Below are positions 6,092-9,485 of a DNA stretch of 9,485 nucleotides, in pieces; positions within the stretch are counted from its first letter, which is position 1, and every line of letters starts with the position of its first letter. The notes under the pieces were generated by a model. The model was not told the DNA's origin and ran no database searches. It was given only the letters and a program-made list of their open reading frames with translations. The position numbers and the translations under genes were made by a program. The DNA is from Nitrospira_G sp035457545 (lineage in GTDB: Bacteria > Nitrospirota > Nitrospiria > Nitrospirales > Nitrospiraceae): contig DATIBM010000221.1 of NCBI GenBank assembly GCA_035457545.1, forward strand, positions 1 to 9,485, read 5' to 3'.

Positions 6092-6136
6092 TCCCGCGGC
6101 ATCAATGAAGAAGGCGACGCCTGAAGAGCCGCGGGA
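6092..6136. repeat. Covarying hairpin element, copy A
   Basis: A perfect 9-bp outer stem, TCCCGCGGC (6092-6100) with GCCGCGGGA (6128-6136), encloses ATCAATGAAGA (6101-6111), a small inner stem AGGC/GCCT (6112-6115 and 6119-6122) with a GAC loop, and GAAGA (6123-6127). GAAGA on both sides of the inner stem could form tandem G-A pairs. The core matches copy B almost base for base. No T-run follows on either strand. A partial look-alike (ATGAA, then ACGCCTG) lies just left at 6063-6079. Confidence 0.75.
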
Positions 6137-6184
6137 TCATGCCAAGCCAGCGTTAAAGCGAAGAAATCAAATTGAGGCGTTTCC

Positions 6185-6228
6185 CGGCGGGCATCAATGA
6201 AGACAGGCAACGCCTGAAGAGCCCGCCG
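6185..6228. repeat. Covarying hairpin element, copy B
   Basis: An 8-bp perfect outer stem, CGGCGGGC (6185-6192) with GCCCGCCG (6221-6228), encloses ATCAATGAAGA (6193-6203), an inner stem CAGGC/GCCTG (6204-6208 and 6212-6216) with an AAC loop, and AAGA (6217-6220). Against copy A the core differs only by one inserted C and one A/G change, while four consecutive outer pairs are swapped and all remain paired. It ends 18 nt before the 3' end of the tRNA-Cys gene. Confidence 0.75.
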
Positions 6229-6246
6229 ACCACACGAAGTGCGGTA

Positions 6247-6322
6247 TGGAGGCGCCGAGCGGGTTCGAACCGCTGCATCGCAGTTTTGCAGACTGCTCCC
6301 TTAGCCACTTGGGTACGGCGCC
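6247..6322 (-). tRNA. tRNA-Cys (GCA anticodon)
   Basis: Read on the minus strand it is a full cloverleaf of 76 nt including an encoded CCA (6249-6247). The acceptor stem GGCGCCG (6322-6316) pairs with CGGCGCC (6257-6251), and T (6250) is the discriminator. The D-arm is CCC-AAGTGGCTAA-GGG. The anticodon stem GCAGT/ACTGC holds the loop CTGCAAA with anticodon GCA, which reads Cys codons UGC and UGU. The T-arm is AGCGG-TTCGAAC-CCGCT. It has its own promoter (6343-6372) and lies 73 nt downstream of ispG. Confidence 0.97.
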
Positions 6323-6342
6323 CCGCGAAGAGCAAACGCGGC

Positions 6343-6372
6343 ATTATAGCGGGCGTGGGAAGGTGAACTCAA
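6343..6372 (-). promoter_or_regulatory. Promoter of tRNA-Cys
   Basis: On the minus strand a perfect -10 TATAAT (6348-6343) lies 18 nt after TTGAGT (6372-6367, four of six to TTGACA). Transcription would start near 6336, about 14 nt before the mature 5' end of the tRNA, a normal leader. A 10-bp direct repeat, GCGGGCGTGG on the plus strand (6349-6358 and 6385-6394), brackets the -35 box; significance unknown. Confidence 0.75.
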
Positions 6373-6395
6373 CCGCTTGGTGCGGCGGGCGTGGA

Positions 6396-7598
6396 TCAGC
6401 GCGATGGAAGAACGGGGATCTCGCGGCGACTTGTGCCGGTCGATTCCGGGGAAGCGAAAGACTGATTCCAGGCTGAAGGACTCTCGTCATGCCCGGAATC
6501 TCGAGGCTGAGGAGTTTCCTCATGACCTTGTGCTTCTTTTTCTTTGGCCATCACTTCGACTTCGGCGATCAACGTGTCCATCAGGTCGGCCATCGGCACC
6601 TTCCGATCCAGCTTGCCTTTCTTGAAGAGAATTCCGACACCCTCGCCTCCGGCGATGCCGATATCGGCTTCCTTGCCTTCGCCGATCCCATTGACGACGC
6701 AACCGAGCACCGACACGTTCAGCGGGGTCTTGATGTGGCCCAATCGTTTTTCGAGTTCATTGGCCATGCGCACCACATCGATCTCCACCCGGCCGCAGGT
6801 GGGGCAGGCGATGACGTTGATGCCGCGGTGGCGCAACTCCAGCGACTTCAGGATCTCGAACCCGACGCGGACCTCTTCAACCGGATCGGCGGCGAGTGAA
6901 ACCCGCAGCGTATCCCCGATGCCGTTCATCAGCAGCCACCCCAGTCCGATCGAAGATTTGACCGCGCCGGTCAAGACGGTCCCGGCTTCGGTGATGCCAA
7001 TGTGCAGCGGATAATCCGACTGGTGGGCAAAGATCCAATAGGCATCCACCGCCATGTGGACATCGGACGCCTTCAACGACACCTTCATATTCGTGAAGCC
7101 GATATCTTCCAACGCATGTACGGCGTTCAATCCGGACTCGGCCAATGCTTCAGCGGTGGGATACCCATACTTGTCGAGCAGGTGGCGTTCCAGCGAGCCG
7201 GCGTTGACGCCGATCCGGAGCGGAATGCCCCGGTCGCTGACGGCCTTCACGACCTCGGTGACCTTCCACCAGGCGCCGATGTTTCCAGGATTGATGCGGA
7301 CGCAATCCACCGTTTCCGCCGCCTTGAGCGCCAGCCGGTAATCAAAGTGAATGTCCGCGATGATCGGGATGTGGATCTGGGATTTGATCTTAGGAAGGGC
7401 GGCCGCCGCTTCCATGTCCGGAACCGCCACGCGGACCAGCTCGCAGCCGGCCTGTTCCAGTTGGTGAATCTGCTCCACCGTCGCCGTGACATCGCTCGGG
7501 TGCGGAATCGTCATCGATTGGACGGAGATCGCGGCATCCCCGCCGATCCTGACGTTCCCGATGGTAACCTGTCTGGTCTTTCGACGACGGATAAACAT
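6396..7598 (-). CDS. ispG: 4-hydroxy-3-methylbut-2-en-1-yl diphosphate synthase IspG
   Basis: A 400-residue protein that reductively opens 2-C-methyl-erythritol 2,4-cyclodiphosphate to HMBPP, the next-to-last step of the MEP isoprenoid pathway. The TIM-barrel domain opens with RRRKTRQVTIGNVRIGG and includes PIIADIHFDYRLAL, RINPGNIG and GITEAGTVLTGAVKSSIGLG. The C-terminal [4Fe-4S] domain holds NVIACPTCGR (Cys265, Cys268) and SVLGCVVNGIGEG (Cys300, Glu307), the three Cys and one Glu that bind the cluster in the family. The compact bacterial form is about 370 residues, so the last 45 or so residues, rich in Glu, Ser and Pro, are an unconserved tail. The start at 7598 is used because MFIRRRKTRQV matches the family N-terminus and GAGGGAG lies about 9 nt upstream; an ATG at 7817 would extend the frame through the dxs coding region. 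It lies 14 nt after the dxs stop, so the two form an operon. Confidence 0.96.
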   Translation of the reverse strand: MFIRRRKTRQVTIGNVRIGGDAAISVQSMTIPHPSDVTATVEQIHQLEQAGCELVRVAVPDMEAAAALPKIKSQIHIPIIADIHFDYRLALKAAETVDCVRINPGNIGAWWKVTEVVKAVSDRGIPLRIGVNAGSLERHLLDKYGYPTAEALAESGLNAVHALEDIGFTNMKVSLKASDVHMAVDAYWIFAHQSDYPLHIGITEAGTVLTGAVKSSIGLGWLLMNGIGDTLRVSLAADPVEEVRVGFEILKSLELRHRGINVIACPTCGRVEIDVVRMANELEKRLGHIKTPLNVSVLGCVVNGIGEGKEADIGIAGGEGVGILFKKGKLDRKVPMADLMDTLIAEVEVMAKEKEAQGHEETPQPRDSGHDESPSAWNQSFASPESTGTSRREIPVLPSR

Positions 7599-7612
7599 CC
7601 CGACCGGCTCCC

Positions 7613-9485
7613 TCAACTCCCCTGCTCGTCGCCTTCCGGGTGATACAGGCTTTCTCCCCTCAGGGAAAAGGTCTCTCTCCTGACGTTGCGGGCACGGACC
7701 TCGCCTCCCTTGGTGGAAAGCTGCTCCCAGAATCCCTTCACGGTTTGGTAGATGCCTTCCGCCGTCAGGCCATACTTTTCCCGAAGCAGGTCTTGCGGTC
7801 CCTGCTCGATATACCAATCCGGAAGCCCGATCAATTTTGTGGGAACGGTGATCCCCTGCTCGGCCAGGGACTCAAGCACCGCGGAGCCAAACCCTCCCAT
7901 GCGCGATCCCTCTTCCACCGTGACCAGACAGCGGGTCTGGCCCGCGACACTCGCGATCAACTCGTCGTCCAGCGGCTTCACAAACCGCCCGTTGATCACT
8001 GCGACGGACAGGCCGTCTTCCGCCAGCCGTTCCGCGGCCTTGACCGCCTGGCCGACCGTCACGCCAATCGCCGCGATCGCGACATCCGTTCCCTCGCGCA
8101 AGAGTTCGCCCTTGCCGATTTCGAGGACGGTCGGCTGTTGATCCATCGGCACGCCGAAACAGGTCCCCCGCGGATAACGAACCGAAGCCGGCCCGTCGTA
8201 CGACAGAGCCGTCTTGAGCATGTGCTGCAACTCGTTTTCATCTTTCGGCGCCATCACGACCATGTTCGGCACATGACGGAGATAGGCGAAATCAAACGCG
8301 CCATGGTGCGTCGTGCCGTCTTCCGCCACCAAGCCGCCGCGATCGATGCAAAACGCGACCGGCAGATTCTGTGTCGCCACGTCGTGCACGACCTGGTCGT
8401 AGGACCGTTGCAGGAAGGTCGAATAGATCGTGACGACCGGCCTCATCCCTTCAGCGGCAAGCCCGGCCGCAAAGGTGACGGCATGCTGCTCGGCGATGCC
8501 GACGTCGTACAGCCGATCGGGGAACTCCTTCTCAAAGGCGGTCAGGCCGGTGCCTTCGCACATGGCGGCGGTAATTGCGACGATCCGGCGATCCTCCTTG
8601 GCCAGCTTGATCAGCGTATTGACCGCATGCGCCGTATAGCTCGGGCGCGGCGCCTTCTTGGCCATCTCCCCCGTCTCCCGGACGAAGGAAGGGCACGCAT
8701 GAAACCACACGGGGTTGTCCACGGCGGGCTGATACCCGAGCCCTTTCTTGGTGATGACATGGAGCAACACCGGCCCCCTCATCTTCAGCACGTTTTCCAG
8801 CGTCGGCAACAGGTGCTCGAAATTATGGCCGTCGATCGGGCCCACATACTGAAACCCGAGTTCCTCGAACAGGAGGCCCGGCAAAATCATGCCCTTCGCC
8901 AACTCTTCGGCGCGGCGCGCCATCTTCTGCATGTCCGGTCCGATATGGGGAATGGCGCCCAGCAATTGGGCCGTTTCTTCACGCACCTTGGTGAAAAATT
9001 CGCCGGTGAAGGTGCGGTTGAGATAGGACGAAATCGCCCCGACGTTCTTGGAAATCGACATCTGGTTGTCGTTCAGTACGACGATGAAATCGCGGTTGGT
9101 CCCGCCCGCATGGTGCAGCCCTTCCAAGGTCATGCCCGCCGTCATGGCGCCGTCGCCGACGACACAGACGACCTTGTGCTTCAGCCCCTGCTGGTCCCTT
9201 GCCTCGACCATGCCGTAAGCGGCGGAAACGCCGGTTCCCGCATGGCCGGCATTGAACGTGTCGTATTCGCTTTCCTCCCGTTTGCAGAAGCCGCTCAAGC
9301 CTCCATATTGCCGCAAGGTGTGAAACTGCTCGCGGCGACCGGTGAGCAGTTTGTGCGTATAGGCCTGGTTGCTGGTATCCCACACGATCTTGTCCTGTGG
9401 CGTATTCAGCAGGTAGTGCAGCGCCACGCTCAGCTCAACGACCCCCAGATTGGAAGCCAGATGGCCGCCTACGTTGGAGACGACC
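7613..9485 (-). CDS. dxs: 1-deoxy-D-xylulose-5-phosphate synthase DXS, N-terminus beyond window
   Basis: The frame is open at the right edge; 623 residues are visible and about 35-45 at the N-terminus lie outside. DXS condenses pyruvate with glyceraldehyde 3-phosphate using thiamine diphosphate (ThDP), the first step of the MEP pathway. The ThDP-binding segment is GDGAMTAGMTLEGLHHAG, then VVLNDNQMSIS. The transketolase-like pyrimidine domain holds LYDVGIAEQHAVTFAAGLA (the catalytic Glu) and RGGLVAEDGTTHHGAFD, followed by SVRYPRG and the C-terminal domain with LVTVEEGSRMGGFGSAVLE. The N-terminal His motif is kept (GGHLASNLGVVEL). One oddity is WDTSNQAYTHKLLTGRR, where most DXS have DVGHQAY, so the usual His is Asn. 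The internal GTG at 9427 is not a start, because conserved DXS sequence continues upstream. ispG follows 14 nt after the stop. Confidence 0.97.
   Translation of the reverse strand, partial: VVSNVGGHLASNLGVVELSVALHYLLNTPQDKIVWDTSNQAYTHKLLTGRREQFHTLRQYGGLSGFCKREESEYDTFNAGHAGTGVSAAYGMVEARDQQGLKHKVVCVVGDGAMTAGMTLEGLHHAGGTNRDFIVVLNDNQMSISKNVGAISSYLNRTFTGEFFTKVREETAQLLGAIPHIGPDMQKMARRAEELAKGMILPGLLFEELGFQYVGPIDGHNFEHLLPTLENVLKMRGPVLLHVITKKGLGYQPAVDNPVWFHACPSFVRETGEMAKKAPRPSYTAHAVNTLIKLAKEDRRIVAITAAMCEGTGLTAFEKEFPDRLYDVGIAEQHAVTFAAGLAAEGMRPVVTIYSTFLQRSYDQVVHDVATQNLPVAFCIDRGGLVAEDGTTHHGAFDFAYLRHVPNMVVMAPKDENELQHMLKTALSYDGPASVRYPRGTCFGVPMDQQPTVLEIGKGELLREGTDVAIAAIGVTVGQAVKAAERLAEDGLSVAVINGRFVKPLDDELIASVAGQTRCLVTVEEGSRMGGFGSAVLESLAEQGITVPTKLIGLPDWYIEQGPQDLLREKYGLTAEGIYQTVKGFWEQLSTKGGEVRARNVRRETFSLRGESLYHPEGDEQGS

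Larger units (their letters stand above)
5811..6246. other. Non-coding stretch carrying the hairpin elements
   Basis: No protein gene is supported here: the frames on either strand have no ribosome-binding site and pass through the repeated hairpins. It holds a possible terminator (5833-5868), a diverged hairpin (5983-6046), a partial core (6063-6079) and the two full hairpin copies (6092-6136, 6185-6228). A 9-nt inverted match to the core, TTCATTGAT, is at 5886-5894, which may be chance. Confidence 0.6.

Noticed and set aside
6092..6136. Ordinary intrinsic terminator
   Set aside because: The stem is strong but no T-run follows on either strand.
5959..6210. A minus-strand frame of 83 codons through the hairpin array
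   Set aside because: Its sequence mostly comes from translating the repeats, with no ribosome site and no domain.
6092..6228. A CRISPR array
   Set aside because: There are only two full units, their outer arms differ, the conserved part is the interior of a hairpin, and there are no cas genes.
6092..6228. Tandem guanidine-II (mini-ykkC) type riboswitch hairpins
   Set aside because: The hairpins are paired as in that class, but the ACGR tetraloops are absent and no transporter gene follows; the internal-loop core does not match.
7002..7643. A 213-codon plus-strand frame
   Set aside because: It is antisense to ispG, whose family motifs are unambiguous.
7599..7817. An earlier in-frame start for ispG
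   Set aside because: The extra 73 residues are dxs coding sequence read in another frame; the ATG at 7598 has a ribosome site and the conserved IspG N-terminus.

Overview
The window looks like chromosomal DNA from a Nitrospira-type bacterium (phylum Nitrospirota). The main reason is the pair at the left edge: a multi-spanning cytochrome bd-like oxidase subunit next to a monohaem c-type cytochrome lipoprotein, an arrangement I associate with nitrite-oxidising Nitrospira. The moderately high GC content and the hopanoid and MEP-pathway genes agree with this. The assignment is an inference from gene content; I ran no database search.

Layout. Positions 1-2080 (minus) hold a respiratory pair: the c-type cytochrome lipoprotein is upstream and the bd-like oxidase subunit follows and runs off the left edge. 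A probable intrinsic terminator (2199-2245) separates this pair from an upstream minus-strand gene (2360-2890) for an exported, single-membrane-anchor beta-sandwich protein with its own TTGACA-type promoter. Positions 3287-4748 (minus) hold hpnH (radical SAM adenosylhopane synthase) and an overlapping downstream gene for a small conserved-looking protein of unknown function; a promoter lies at 4823-4852.

Positions 4853-5479 contain no gene I can support. They carry three DnaA-box-like sites, a 16/18 palindrome and two hairpins. At 5480-5810 (plus) are two tiny genes, each with a strong Shine-Dalgarno sequence: a 53-residue zinc-ribbon-like protein and a 49-residue single-pass membrane protein. 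They are the only plus-strand genes in the window.

Positions 5811-6246 are a non-coding stretch with the most unusual structure in the window: two copies of a hairpin element with an almost identical core but different, fully compensated outer stems, plus a diverged relative. Next comes tRNA-Cys(GCA) (6247-6322, minus) with a perfect TATAAT promoter. At the right is the MEP-pathway pair dxs-ispG (minus, 14 nt apart); dxs runs off the right edge.

Functionally, dxs and ispG make isoprenoid precursors and hpnH uses a downstream product (a hopene) to begin extended hopanoids, so the neighbourhood has an isoprenoid/hopanoid theme beside a respiratory module. The most useful leads are the covarying hairpin family at 5983-6228, the two-gene micro-operon, the replacement of a normally conserved active-site His in DXS, and the DnaA-box cluster.
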